Positions 48,199 to 59,540 of a stretch of 64,000 nt of DNA are shown here, in pieces. A program made the translations under genes and the position numbers. Numbering within the stretch: the stretch's first letter is position 1; each line of letters starts with the position of its first letter. A model generated the notes under the pieces. That model was given only the letters and a program-made list of their open reading frames with translations, was not told the DNA's origin and did not search any database. Source of the DNA: Paramyrothecium sp. XJ0827 (taxonomy: Eukaryota > Ascomycota > Sordariomycetes > Hypocreales > Stachybotryaceae); contig JAJFPB010000006.1 in the NCBI GenBank assembly GCA_020881915.1, positions 2,728,001-2,792,000 on the forward strand, in the 5' to 3' direction.

Positions 48199-50359
48199 AT
48201 GGCTGGACCCCAATCCCGGTTGTTGCGGCGTCTCGCGCTGCCAGGCGCCCTCGTCGCAACCGGTGCCGTTGTCGCCTACAGCTACCGTCCGCGGGACATA
48301 CCCGGCCTCAACTCCGCCGCCGCCGTCCCTCATCCAACATACGGGCCCGACGGCTCCTTTCGGATGCCACGTTTCCCTCGCATAAAGTCCCGCCTGGAGC
48401 AGCTGGCAGACCTTCGCAAGTCCTCTGAGCCAGACGCGGTCGAAGCTGAATATGACATGCTCATCATTGGAGGCGGCGCCACCGGTGCCGGGGTCGCCCT
48501 CGACGCAGCGACCCGAGGCCTCAAGGTCGCCATCGTTGAGCGCGACGACTTCAGCAGTGGCACCAGCAGTAAGAGCACCAAGCTTGTACACGGCGGCGTC
48601 CGTTACCTCGAGAAGGCTGTCTGGAACTTAGATTACAACCAGTATCAGCTAGTCAAGGAAGCCCTCAAGGAGCGCAAATACTTCTTGCAAACGGCGCCCC
48701 ATCTCAGCATGTGGCTTCCCATCATGCTGCCTCTCGACAAGTGGTGGAAGGCTCCCTACTATTGGGGCGGCACAAAGTTCTACGACTTTCTCGCCGGCAG
48801 CGAGGGCATCGAAAGTTCCTACTTTCTTACCCGTAGCAAAGCTCTTGATGCGTTTCCCATGCTCAAGCAAACAGACCTCGTGGGCGCACTCGTCTACTAC
48901 GACGGTGCCCACAACGACTCCCGTATGAATGTTTCCATTGCAGTGACCGCCGCTCTTTACGGTGCTACCGTTGTCAACCATGCCGAGGTCACCGGGCTTC
49001 TCAAAGATGGACAGGGCAGACTGTGCGGCGCAAAGATCAAGGATCTAGTCGCTGCCAAAGACGGCAAGGGCACCACCGACATCACAGTCAAGGCAAAGTC
49101 CATCATCAACTGCACTGGACCTTTCACAGACTCAATCCGCAAGATGGATGACCAAGAATGCAAGGAGATCGTCGCGCCTTCTTCGGGAGTTCATGTCATT
49201 CTCCCTGGCTATTATAGTCCTGCCAAAATGGGCCTCATAGACCCCAATACCTCTGACGGTCGAGTCATCTTCTTTTTGCCGTGGCAGGGTAACACCATTG
49301 CTGGCACAACGGACACCCCTTGCCCCATCTCTCAAAATCCCGAGCCAGATGAGAAGTCAATCAAGTGGATTCTTGATGAAGTCAGCCAGTACCTCTCCCC
49401 TGAGATCAACGTACGACGCGGCGATGTCCTAGCCGCATGGTCTGGAATTCGGCCGCTAGTCAAGGACCCCAAGGCCAAGAATACAGAGTCATTGGTCCGT
49501 AATCATCTGATTGATATCTCCCCGTCAGGCCTCCTCACTTGTGCCGGCGGAAAATGGACCACGTACCGCCAGATGGCTGAGGAGTGTGTGGATGCCGCAA
49601 TCAAGGAGTTCAAGTTGCAACCCAGGCCCGTCACCAACGCCCCCTGTGTCAGCGGTATCGAATCCGTAGACGACGGGGCTATCCTGGATGGGTCATGCCA
49701 GACGCACAAGGTCCGGCTCATAGGCGCCCACGGCTTCAGCCGGACCCTGTTCATCCCATTGATACAGCATTTCGGTATCGAGACCGAAGTCGCGAAGCAC
49801 CTGACGGAGAGCTACGGCGACCGTGCCTGGACTGTCGCTGCTCTGTGCAAGCTGACAGACAAGCGATTCCCTGCCCGCGGAGAGCGCATCTCCCAGCTGT
49901 ACCCTTTCGTTGATGGAGAGGTTCGTTATGCGGTTCGCCACGAGTACGCTCAGACTGCTGTAGATGTGCTGGCACGACGAACTCGGCTGGCCTTTTTGAA
50001 CGCACAGGCGTCTCTGGATGCCCTGCCAAAGATTCTAGACATCATGACGGAAGAACTGGGCTGGAGTAAGCAACGGCAAGACCTTGAGTGGAGGGAATGT
50101 AAGTACAGTAATCATCAGGCCCCTACGCAACAACCTAGTTGCAATCACCGTGCTCTCGGCAGGTGTTGTCCTCGCATAGCCTCATTTTACTAACATGCTC
50201 GCATCAACAGCCGTCAAGTTCTTGTCGTCCATGGGCCTCCCCCAACCCATGCTGTCCGTGACGCGCAAGCAAGTCGAGCAGCGCAAGTTTGACTTTTCCG
50301 GCTCCCTCGAATGGAGCATGTACTCGAGACACGACAAGCCGCAGGACGAAGAACTGTGA
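48199..50359 (+). CDS. GUT2: FAD-dependent glycerol-3-phosphate dehydrogenase, mitochondrial
   Basis: Oxidises glycerol 3-phosphate to dihydroxyacetone phosphate at the outer face of the inner mitochondrial membrane, passing electrons to ubiquinone; it serves glycerol use and the G3P shuttle. The exons are 48199-50098 and 50211-50359, separated by a 112-nt intron (GTAAGT..CAACAG), giving 682 residues. The N-terminus has an arginine-containing presequence and a hydrophobic stretch (LALPGALVATGAVVAYSY) fitting mitochondrial import and membrane anchoring. The FAD-binding Rossmann motif IIGGGATGAG covers residues 89-98. The family signature SSKSTKLVHGGVRYLE follows, then LPWQGNTIAGTTDTPC and the C-terminal LTCAGGKWTTYRQMAEECVD. 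The DAO C-terminal domain is complete. There are no EF-hands, unlike the mammalian enzyme. The second exon supplies the last 49 residues. Confidence 0.97.
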
Positions 50360-51221
50360 GATGGCTCAACAAGAGAGAGGGAGAGAGAGCATGCATGATC
50401 GTGTCGCATTAGCTGCTTGCATGCAGACCCCGCGGCCGTATTTCCAGCCGTACTTAATTCCGAAATGGCTCTCGGCAGCGGAAGATTGCTGGATGCAGGA
50501 ATTCATTACTCAGGATGTGGCGTTGGGAGTTATTTCTGACTGGCGATACATTTACTTCAAAGCATGGGATAAATTGGTGGCCGAGACATCACCTTGTAGT
50601 ATAATCGAAGCTTGTTCTCGAACACTTACTTGCTTTGCTATAATGAATTCGGATCCGTAACTTGAGTTAACAGTTATGTTTGCTGGAAAACGCCTCCTGG
50701 GTTACTGCCTCCTACGTGCATCCCCAGCCGAATCGACGATGTCGGGCCGGACGATTCAACCGCATCCCAGCGTGGCTTGAGGCACAGATCCAAATATTGT
50801 GACAGCATGCGTGTTCCTAGTGTTCGGAAACCTTGGAACGACCTAGCACTCACCTTTGGCAATGGGGAATCACACAGGGATCAAACGTGCGCAGTACAGT
50901 ATAGCAATTCGATCCACAATTGGGACGAAATTGTATTCATATTCATCCTAGGATGGTAAGTCCCCGGCATGATTCAAAGACAAGGGGGGAATCTTGTTGA
51001 AAACACGATGCTCAACCAACGCCCGCCCGCTAACCAATAGCCGTATCTATCCATTTTATAAGCCCGGAGGTCCCCTGGCATGCAAAGCCGTCCAGAAATC
51101 CTAAACTCCTTGCGTCTTAAGCAGCGAAAACGCTTGCAGATTATTTTCGTTAAAAACATCATGCACCGGCCCAATCGGCCGTGCAAGCCTGATATGAGAA
51201 TCGTGATATCCTGCTCAAAAC
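50360..51221. other. Intergenic region 3' of GUT2
   Basis: 862 bases. It should include the GUT2 3' UTR and, on the minus strand, the 3' region of the RGS locus. I recognise no coding frame, RNA gene or repeat here. Confidence 0.5.
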
Positions 51222-51787
51222 CTACTCAACGAACCGGCGACTCCACTCGGCATCCCAACCATACATGTCTTGACATGAGGGGAGGGGCGAGATTGCTGGC
51301 ATCGTCGTCATGGGGTACGGTTCTTCCCCGTCTTCCGGGTCTGGTGAACCAAGATAGTTCGAAAGATCGCTCAAGGTGGGTGATGGATGTGACATCACGT
51401 CTTGTTGACAACATCCGGTCAGTCCAAGAGCGTCTCCAAGGTGAGCTGAAGTGAGAATGGGGCCTAGACTGGCCGCACCTGACACGTTGGCGCTAGCTCT
51501 GGGAACATGGGTCGAGTGAGGTTTAAGAATGAACTTGGAATCCAACGACAGTTGGACCCTGTTCCCTAGCTGAAACTTTGCACTCCTTGTAGGAGCTCGA
51601 GTTTTCTGAACTGCCATGGACTTGGTGGCGCCATGGACCCCATTCGCTCTACTGGCCGCGTCGATCCTAAAACCTCCATTCTGTCGCTCAAAGTCAGGTT
51701 CAGGCGTGATATAACGCTGACCTCCGGCTAGGCGTGGCCTGACACGAGCAGCTGGTGGCTCTGTCAAGGTTGTGACCGCGCCATTGG
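51222..51787 (-). CDS. Unrecognised frame 3' of the RGS gene, possible 3' exon
   Basis: This minus-strand open frame of about 188 codons lies directly downstream of the RGS stop codon. It has no early ATG (the first Met is well inside), but it begins right after a pyrimidine tract ending CTCCCAG, a fair splice acceptor. Its composition is protein-like: a Pro/Arg-rich start (PPAARVRPRLAGG), a middle with QLGNRVQLSLDSKFIL, an acidic LGSPDPEDGEEPYP and a terminal MYGWDAEWSRRFVE. A donor at 51865/51864 (A|GTCACA) would remove the RGS stop by a 78-nt intron and join the two in frame, making an RGS protein of about 506 residues. That donor is weak and no CTAAC branch point is obvious. It may instead be 3' UTR or a separate gene. 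I recognise no domain. Confidence 0.3.
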
Positions 51788-51839
51788 CTGGGAGACAAAC
51801 AGAATCGAATGCAATAGGTACTGACGCAGCCTGCGACCC

Positions 51840-52817
51840 TCATAATGAATGGCTGTGGCTGTGACTGTGAGGGGCATCGTTCGAGATATCACTCTCAGTG
51901 GTCGTGGATGACGTCGGAGTTGGACGTCGACTGCTCGCCTTTCGACCAAAACCAAGCTTTTCCCCCACCTTCTTCCATCCTTTGTTATGTGCCGCTACAG
52001 CACGGTGGAAACCGCCCGGTGAGGCGGTGAAGCTCCATTCGGAAGTGGGTGGCGTGGTTGGTGGTGTCATGGGCTCCATCAAGGGTGGAGAGTTCTCATC
52101 ACTGTCATCCGTCAAGCCATCCGATTCCAAGCCTTGCGACGAAGTGGCTGAACGGAGTCGAGGGACAGCACTCTTGTTACTAATCATGCTGTGAGGGCGA
52201 AGGTGATCGTCGAGGGGGATATCAAGTTGGAGGGGGGTGATTGATTCGATGAAAGGTACGAGGAGTGAATCATTCATCAGCTCGTATATTATCCGGCCAG
52301 CTTCCTCCAGTTCGGATGGATGAGGCGGTGTTGGTCGTGATCTTAGAGAGAGTAGGCGGTCACGAACCCGAGCAGGGATGTTCACCTCGCGAGGCGAGCA
52401 CGGAACAATATAAACTTGCATCAGCTTTTCCCACGACGCGCAAACACGGTCGTTGGCATCGGGAGAGGTTGGGTTGTGGCCCACGAGTTGATCGTAAATC
52501 GAGGCGTATCGTTGCGAGTCGAGGGTGAATTCGAGTGTTTCCATGCAGTGATTCTGGGATAGATAGGCCATGAATGCAGTTAGCGTCCATGGCGGGGTTG
52601 AGACATCGAGGAGGATCTCGTCCAGCGTTGGTGGGTTGACGCCCATGGCACTTTTGGGAGATGATGTACCAGACGGGATATTGGCACTGTTTGGTCGGTG
52701 GGTGGGTGTGTGCAAGCCAAGAACGGTCTCGAAGGCAGAGGAGGGTCGAATTGGAGGATGGTAGGGACTCGGTGCGAGCAATGCTGGTGACTGCCGTCTC
52801 GTCCTCGGGTTTAACAT
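51840..52817 (-). CDS. Regulator of G-protein signalling (RGS) domain protein
   Basis: Probable GTPase-activating protein for a heterotrimeric G-alpha subunit, attenuating nutrient, stress or development signalling. The frame is uninterrupted, giving 325 residues from ATG 52817. The RGS fold starts about residue 62 (TLDEILLDVSTPPWTLTAFMAYLSQNHCMETLEFTLDSQRY) and ends about 200 (ELEEAGRIIYELMNDSLLVPFIESI). The N-terminus is Pro/Ser-rich. The C-terminal 110 residues are low complexity, with MEPMTPPTTPPTSEW and a terminal repeat of His-Ser pairs. Absence of a DEP domain argues against an FlbA/Sst2 orthologue; the architecture is closer to the short RgsA/Rgs2 type, but I am not certain. The gene may continue through a 3' exon (see 51222-51787). 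Confidence 0.9.
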   Translation of the reverse strand: MLNPRTRRQSPALLAPSPYHPPIRPSSAFETVLGLHTPTHRPNSANIPSGTSSPKSAMGVNPPTLDEILLDVSTPPWTLTAFMAYLSQNHCMETLEFTLDSQRYASIYDQLVGHNPTSPDANDRVCASWEKLMQVYIVPCSPREVNIPARVRDRLLSLRSRPTPPHPSELEEAGRIIYELMNDSLLVPFIESITPLQLDIPLDDHLRPHSMISNKSAVPRLRSATSSQGLESDGLTDDSDENSPPLMEPMTPPTTPPTSEWSFTASPGGFHRAVAAHNKGWKKVGEKLGFGRKASSRRPTPTSSTTTESDISNDAPHSHSHSHSL

Positions 52818-53420
52818 GTCGTGCCACTAGCTGTGACTGGAGTAGAAACTGCTCAACCCGAGCGCCGGCTCAAAATCCGATTGTAAGGTGTCGTGGTTCG
52901 AATTGAAGAGGCGGAAACGGGAGGAAAGGCGCGAGCGGCTGCTGTAGTACTGTCAGGACATGAGCCCCATCTTCGGAGTGACCGCGAGAGACGGTAAAAG
53001 CGCAACGCTTTGTTGTTATTACTGACCTGAGGTAATGGGTAGAAGACACAAGGAAAATTAAGAATTACTGCGCCAAGGTCAAGGCCGTCATCTGGAGAGA
53101 GATGGAATTGGTGGAAGCCTGCCGGGGTGGTTGTGGCTGGGTCCTGGTCCTGCGTCGTCGGTGATGACTGGGTGGCGGGCTCTGCCTGAATCTATAAAGA
53201 AGAGACCGAGGAGAATAGAGCGAAAAGCCGAGGAGACACAAAAAAAAGAAAAAAGGAAAAAGTGGTCGATTTGTTGGCGACGAGAGAAAGTGGCCAGGTA
53301 CAAGTCCGAAATGCCAGAAGCGAGAGGGAGGAAGAGGAAGAGGAAGTGGAGAGAAGAGAGAGACTCAAGAGACTAGAAGGTAAAATGTCGTGGCTGTGAT
53401 GCCGTCGGTGGCAGTGGGGG
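52818..53420 (-). promoter_or_regulatory. Pyrimidine-rich upstream and leader region of the RGS gene
   Basis: Read on the minus strand, 53190-53370 is a long TC-rich tract (TCTCTCTTCTCTCC and similar), the usual look of a fungal 5' leader or core promoter. Purine-rich plus-strand frames here are the shadow of that tract. Confidence 0.45.
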
Positions 53421-55390
53421 AAAATGGGAAACAGGCGGGTGGCCGTCTTGTTTTGTATCAAACGTACCTTCTGGGTACGTGCAGGCGACTGGAACTTTGC
53501 ACTGTCGGGGAGGTACTGTGCCGGGTCGTCTGGGGAAAGGGAGAGCATCGCGACCGATCAAGCGCCAATGGGGGGCCCATGGCTCGATGGTGCCAGTGCC
53601 AGTGGTCCACTATGCACATCCACTTTTAGCGTCGCCCTTGGAAGGCTAGCGCGGACCGTCTAGTCGCAACCCGTGACGACGATGAGCAAGTCCAGTCTGT
53701 TGTTAGCGCCGTGCAAGGTATTGTACCTCCCCTCGCGGTAGGGTACCGGCATGGGTACCCAAACGGAACCATGCACAATGCCATTCGACCATGCCCTTTC
53801 GAGGCAAAAACCCCACAGAGAAGCCCTTCGTTTCCTTCCTAAAGGGTACCTGCGGTGTTACCTTACGTTTGCAAAGTACAAAGCTACGTCGTCTATCTTG
53901 AGACTTTGGTTTGGCTGCCTCAATTCGCCGAGAGACAGGTCTGGGAAGGCCGGATTTCGCGATCGAGGCGGCCCCCCCTTCCCCGTGGAAGGCTTATTCA
54001 TTCCTTCGCAGCCGGCTTTTTCTTTTTTTCCCCTTCACATTACAACCTGGCTCAGTTTTGCCTCCTCATCCCATGTCGTGCGCGTGAGCGGGAGGCTTGC
54101 AGGGGTTGCGCAGAGAAGGAAAAGAAGAAGAAAAGGAAGGACAAGCAAAAGAACCCGACAGGGTCGGCATGGGGCAACTGCTTTGCACATCGGCATGAGT
54201 GACCAAACAGCAGGCGCGGGCGGCCGCAGGTGTGTAAGCGGCGTCGGCGTTAGCGGGCCAGGGCCTGTGGCCTGTACTGCCCAGTGGCCCCGACCTCAGG
54301 CGCTAGAAGGACACTAGAAGACGCCGCAGTGGCCAATGACGAGGGAAGGGGGGTGGGGAGGGGGCCTGGTAGGGATGGCTGCTCGATCAGGGAATCCCGC
54401 AAGTCCCGAGGGAAGGGCGCATCCCTTGCGTGCCTCCTCGGAAGTACCTAGCAGGCTATAATAGTGAAGCCGTCCAATTCGCTTTGATGATCGCTGTCAG
54501 AAGAAAGGTCCCGTCTTCATTCAGAAGAGCCGGGCGAGTTAGCTCATCTGCCAGAACAGCCAGCCCCCAATCATCCAATGCGGGCTGAATCTGTGTGCCT
54601 TGCTCGCGGCTACCGACAGACTTGGTCGGGGGCGGCAAAGCGAAAAGGCTTCTGGTTGAATGAAAGCGGGTAGGATCGGAGAGTCAGAAGGCGGGAAAGG
54701 AAAAAAGAAGAAAAATTTAGCAAGCAAGAAATCTCGGAACCGAAATTTTCCTCTACTCGCTGCTTCATGAATCTGCTAGCTGAAATTTTCCATTTCTAGA
54801 TTTTCGGGTCAAACAATGTCAGGACTCAGGACGTTTGCGTTAAGTGCCCGTCAAAAGCCCACCTGCCCATCGGAGGTGCCAAGTTTTAGGGGTAGCTAAT
54901 GACAAGAGTCGGGTGAGGAGCACACTCACGCCCCAAGGGGTACCGGATGTACCTCCTGTTGAGCGTAAGTTGCGTTGCTTACCTTTTGCGGTGGCCACAA
55001 CGCGCAGGTCTGTCCCCATTGATTTTGTCTGTGCATCTTGCGGACCATACAAAATATAACTCAATGGAAATATTCTGTGAAAAGTGGGCGCTTGCAAGGA
55101 GAAGCAAGTGAACCGAATGGTCATATGGACTTTTTCTCGTCTATTTTTCTTCCCCCCCCTTCGTTGTTTGGGGTCCATTTTGGCTTGCTCTTGCATAACC
55201 GCATTGACCTGGTTGCGGTTTGTGCAATGGGCCTCTGTGCAATACACTCCACCGTAGAAAAAAGAACGGCGCCATGTAACCTCGGATGCTGATACTTCTT
55301 TTGAGTTAGATGGCGCTGTCTGCTGTAGTCTTTTTTCCTTCTTCCTTTTCAGCCTATTTTCATCACCGCCCTACGAACCCGAGGACGCCG

Positions 55391-55420
55391 TAGCCGTAGC
55401 CTTAGCCTTAGCCTTAGCCT
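55391..55420. repeat. Hexamer tandem repeat TAGCCT
   Basis: Five units of TAGCCT (the first is TAGCCG) run head to tail, flanked by degenerate copies. It is not the fungal telomere repeat TTAGGG. It is a simple microsatellite in non-coding DNA. Confidence 0.85.
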
Positions 55421-56604
55421 TCGCCCGGTGCGCTTCATGGCGTAGATGCCATCAGCGGCAGCTACCATGACGCTTGCCAGGCCGGCTTATTGCACAACAG
55501 CCTGCTGCCGCACTGGGCGAATGCAGGTTTTAGGGTCGCACGCCAGCTACCTAGGCTACGCATAAGCATTGGCTCTGCGCTATGCCAGTCAGATTGGTCT
55601 TTCCCAGCCCTGTTAACGATCATCAGGGTCTTGAGAAGATTACGTCTTTCTGCGTGTAGTTTTTGGCGACCATGCCAATGAAACTGAAGCCATTGGTGCT
55701 GATGACGCAGCGCCGTGTAATAAGACGCATACCTTAGGGCAATGAAATCAACCCCCAAGGTAGCCACGAACAGTCGATACATCACCATATCTTGTACCTT
55801 AGGTACCTTCCTTGCTTTTGATCTACCTAGTGGTAAGGTACTATAGGTAGCGGGCGGCGTCTCTTGTCATCGTGAGTCTAGAGCAGGCGTTTGTGGATTC
55901 CTTTGGCCGATTCATTGTGTCGGAGGGAGCCCCCAGGATGGGCCTTGGTGAATCGAACTGGCGACGACAACGGCTTCTAGGCTTTCACGACCCGCATCAT
56001 GACACTGAAATGTTGAGGTTCAGCTGAGATCGTGAGTAAGGTAGCGCCGATTAAACCTCGCAAGACAACAGCCCCCGGGTGGGGAACGGAACTAGGGGAA
56101 GGCTCGGCGACGGGAGATTTTCACCTACGCTCGACAGGGGGAAGGAAGGAAGGAAGCTGACGGAGCCAACGACATTTCTAGAAGCGCCAACAAAGCTCAA
56201 ACACAACAAAGCATCTCATCGGTTACGAGAGAAAAATTTCCCATGCAGACACACTGTAGGCGCCTTGTCTGCACTGACCATCTTACGTTCGCCGAACCCT
56301 GCTCTCCGGACCAGAGGCGCCGCAGCCACAAACGCCCGGCTTCAAACACGACCGGCCTGTTCTGCAGCCAGCCATCTGTTCCATCCGTGGCCGTCCCTTG
56401 TTTGTTTGAAGATGCCCGATTCAGTCAGAGCAAAGGACCCACCGCAAAATGACACGGTCCGGCGGTTGGCTATTGCTAACCCGTCAACGTCTCGTCACTA
56501 GCTTTAAGAGTTGCCATAAGCTTCTTTTCTTCTTCACGGCATTCTGTCCGATCTGACGGATGGAGCCTGCTCCCGTCGCCGGAGTCCGCCTCAACAACTC
56601 GACT

Positions 56605-56643
56605 CCCGTGCTCTCTTCCCGTGCTCTCTTCCCGTGCTCTCTT
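56605..56643. repeat. 13-bp tandem repeat, three perfect copies
   Basis: CCCGTGCTCTCTT is repeated three times without mismatch, followed by a partial copy (CCCGGCTC). It lies in non-coding, CT-biased DNA. Confidence 0.9.
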
Positions 56644-59289
56644 CCCGGCTCTCCCTCATGCCTTTTAGAGTTCTGTATCGAACCACCAGGAATGATACGA
56701 TGGCTGTTCCGCTGCATTAGTGCCCAGCTTAAAGCTGCATCAGGCGTGAGAAAATCGGAGCGAGACAGGAGCAGATGGGCATCTCATTCAAACTCTCGGT
56801 TCGAAGCTAGGTCCAACTCCTTGCGACCCTCCCCGTCGCACCCTGGTCAACAACACCTTCATTGGCCCATCCGGAAGAGGAAAGGATCCAGAAGGAAAAA
56901 GAAAAGAGAAAAGATCAAAGTACATTTACCTTACCTGGGGAAACGGTTCATTGTTGGGAAAGGAGACTGCTGCAAATTTCTTCCTCGTCTAGGCCAAGCA
57001 TGCAAGGATGTACGGTACGATGGACCCTTGTCCTAGCCGCTGACTTGGCTACTTAGATTGCGGCCATCGTCGGTTTACCACCAACCCAGCGTCTTCTAGG
57101 CTCGACATGGGGAACACACACAACCCTTGCTCTAAGGCCTGTGGAAGAGTCGATCCATCGTATACCTCGGCCCCCCCAAGAAAGTAGAGTTGGGTGCTTA
57201 GAAGGGGAGGGAGGCTGCTTGGGACGCATCGAGACTAGCTCCAGTGCATGTTGAAACGGATGATGAGCAAGCGCACCACAGCACACTCACACTAAGGTAC
57301 CTACAGCACTGCACCGGGCCAGAAGGCCAGACCAAACTTGCCAAGAATCCCCTGCGGGACGTGATTAAAGTACCAAGGCAATACTTGGGGACCGTACTTG
57401 TTCGTCCAAGGGATCAGCCATTAGCCCTCGTTGCTCTCCCGGCGGCACTACGTCATTTCTGACACATTCCCGTCACATTCTCCTAGCACTGACACTGATC
57501 GACACTTTTGACATGACACTCTAATCATCCGCCGATGATGGAGGTCTCCAGCGGTGCGCGGATGGTCTTAGCTCGGCATATGTTATCCCGTTCGTGCATG
57601 GCGGGACAAGAGAAATTCGACCGATAATGCGTCGAGGTGGCTTTGACGATGTCGTGGTCCATGGGAGCATATCAGGCCATCATGCCACTTTTTCACATCT
57701 TAGCCAGACCCGAAGGCCCGGCCAGAACATTTGACTACTCTGCAAGTAGGTAAGATGGTTGGCACAGTAGCAGTAGACCGTCAGTTAGCCCCCGCCTTCT
57801 CTTACCTGCGCAACTCCTTCCCTCACACTGGCTCAGGTTACAGAGCCCTCCCTGAATTGGCTCATCTGCCGGAAGCAGCCACATCCCGTTGCATGCAACC
57901 ATGATGCATAGCCTAAGGTAGCGTATCAACGATGCCTACAGAGAGAGACCCCTGGCACCCGCCGATGCAATTCGCTGAACCCATGCCGGGCTCACGTCCT
58001 CTTCTGCAAGCTTTCGGCATTTGCGCTGCGAGGCAATGCGCCCGTACCGCAACGGGACAATGCTGTCAGCCCCTGTGTGCTGTACGGGGTCCTCGGGCGC
58101 TGCATGGTCCGGGATGACCCCCTTCCGTGGGCGTCTCGCGCCCTTCGTGTTTGTGTAAGACAATGTTTTTCCATTCTGCTTCTATGCGCAAGGCCCCCTG
58201 CAACCCGCGTCAGGTCAGAATCGTGAAAAAGGCCCCGGTTCCGCACCCCAAGCCACCGAGCCCGCCATGTCCCTTCGGTGCGTACTCAAGGTACTGTACT
58301 GCTTGTACCGCGTTCCCTCTGGTTTCGCCACTCGTTCGGCGCCAAGCAAGTCAAACAAGCTAAAAAGTTCCGTGGGTGTACAGACCTTTCGGATCCCTTC
58401 GCCTCACTCTGCTTATTCCCATTCTGATCCCGGCTCGCTCGAGGCTAGCCGATGGAGGGAAGGGCTCTCCATCGTGCAGTGGTTGACCCTTTCCTGGTAC
58501 TGACTATCCCAAGCAGAAATTCAATTCGATTCCAATTCAGTGCAGGGGACGTCTGTAAAGGATAATTATGCTTTGGGCTCGACGTCCCGTCCACAACTTT
58601 CAATGATGCGCCGGAAATTACTTTTCGTGCCCCGTCGAAAAAGAAGCAATTGAAGAATAGGCACGGAACATGGATCGGCTTACATGGTGGAATGCGCCCT
58701 GAACCATGTTACGCATGAGTAACCTTGTAAGACAAACTTTCTGCAAAGACAAGAGTACGACATGTGTTCTGGTCGCACAACAAAGAGAGAACAACAAATC
58801 ACCTTCTCTTTGCCTTCTCTCCTAGTCTCTTCTGAGAGCCTCTGCCACATGCCAGGCTGTTTGCTTTCATCGAGGTCAGACACGGTGCCTCGGCCAAAGA
58901 TCCGGACGGAGCTGCCTGTATTGGAACCCCGAAAAGGCGGCTCCTTCGGATGGCGCGTGCCACCAGAAAGCCAACCCGCACGAACCAACATAACTCGTTT
59001 TGTCTTTCTGTTGCAGGCAATAGCTCCCTCGACTGGGCTCCCAGGGAAAAAGGGCTGCGCGCCAATTCCACCCCAAGAGCAGGCCCATGCCGCGCCCAGA
59101 TCTCCCCTCCACCCCCCCTTGCTCACTGGGTTGGTTGGTCGGGTGGTGGGTGAGATGATGGGAGTGGCGAAAAGTTCCAGAACTTTTCCAGCCCACACAC
59201 TCTTCCCGACCGGCTGTATCTGTGCTACGGTTACGCGGGCCCCACACATCACCGGCCTGGCCGAGTCTAACGGTTTCTCACGATCTCCC

Positions 59290-59540
59290 AAAAAAAAAAA
59301 TCAACGAAGCGACCCTAGTTCAGCCTCATCTGTGCCGGCTCTTCCTCTGGTTTTTTTCTCTCACACCCTTTTTCTCTTCTTTTTCTCCGTCTCAGCACTT
59401 CGGTCCGCTCTTGATCGATCCGGTCGTCTTTCTCCCGACGACGGGTAAAAAATCCTCCATCGGTGATGCCCGCTCGATCTCATCTTTCCGGGCCCACATC
59501 GGGACCCCCTTTCAGTCATTCAACTCCGTCCACTGACTCC
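59290..59540 (+). promoter_or_regulatory. CT-rich, leader-like tract without a gene downstream
   Basis: After an A11 run comes a strong TC tract (TTTTTTTCTCTCACACCC, CTTCTTTTTCTCCGTCTCAG), then CGTC/GATC-rich sequence. This looks like a plus-strand promoter and 5' leader, yet the next 780 bases plus strand hold no recognisable coding frame, and the next gene is on the other strand. A second A-rich run follows near 59562. Confidence 0.35.

Larger units (their letters stand above)
53421..59289. other. Gene-poor region
   Basis: Almost 5.9 kb without a recognisable gene. Many open frames exist (the longest are about 140-230 codons, for example 58762-59448 plus), but they overlap frames on the other strand, are rich in Pro/Ser/Arg, and match no family I know. 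GGTACC motifs occur near 53743, 53755, 53845, 55802 and 57297. Two small tandem repeats are listed separately. No tRNA is convincing. Confidence 0.45.

Noticed and set aside
55391..55420. Repeat resembling telomere sequence
   Set aside because: The unit is TAGCCT, not TTAGGG/CCCTAA, and there are only five copies inside a gene-bearing region.
55925..56000. GAATCGAAC-like sequence suggesting the T-arm of a minus-strand tRNA
   Set aside because: No matching A box, acceptor stem or anticodon arm could be folded around it.
56079..56501. 140-codon plus-strand frame in the gene-poor region
   Set aside because: No credible start codon, composition driven by base bias, and no recognisable motif.
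58762..59448. 228-codon plus-strand frame, the longest in the gene desert
   Set aside because: A long frame of 203 codons exists on the opposite strand over the same bases, both are Pro/Ser/Gly/Arg-rich, the plus frame runs into a poly-A and TC tract, and neither resembles a known family.
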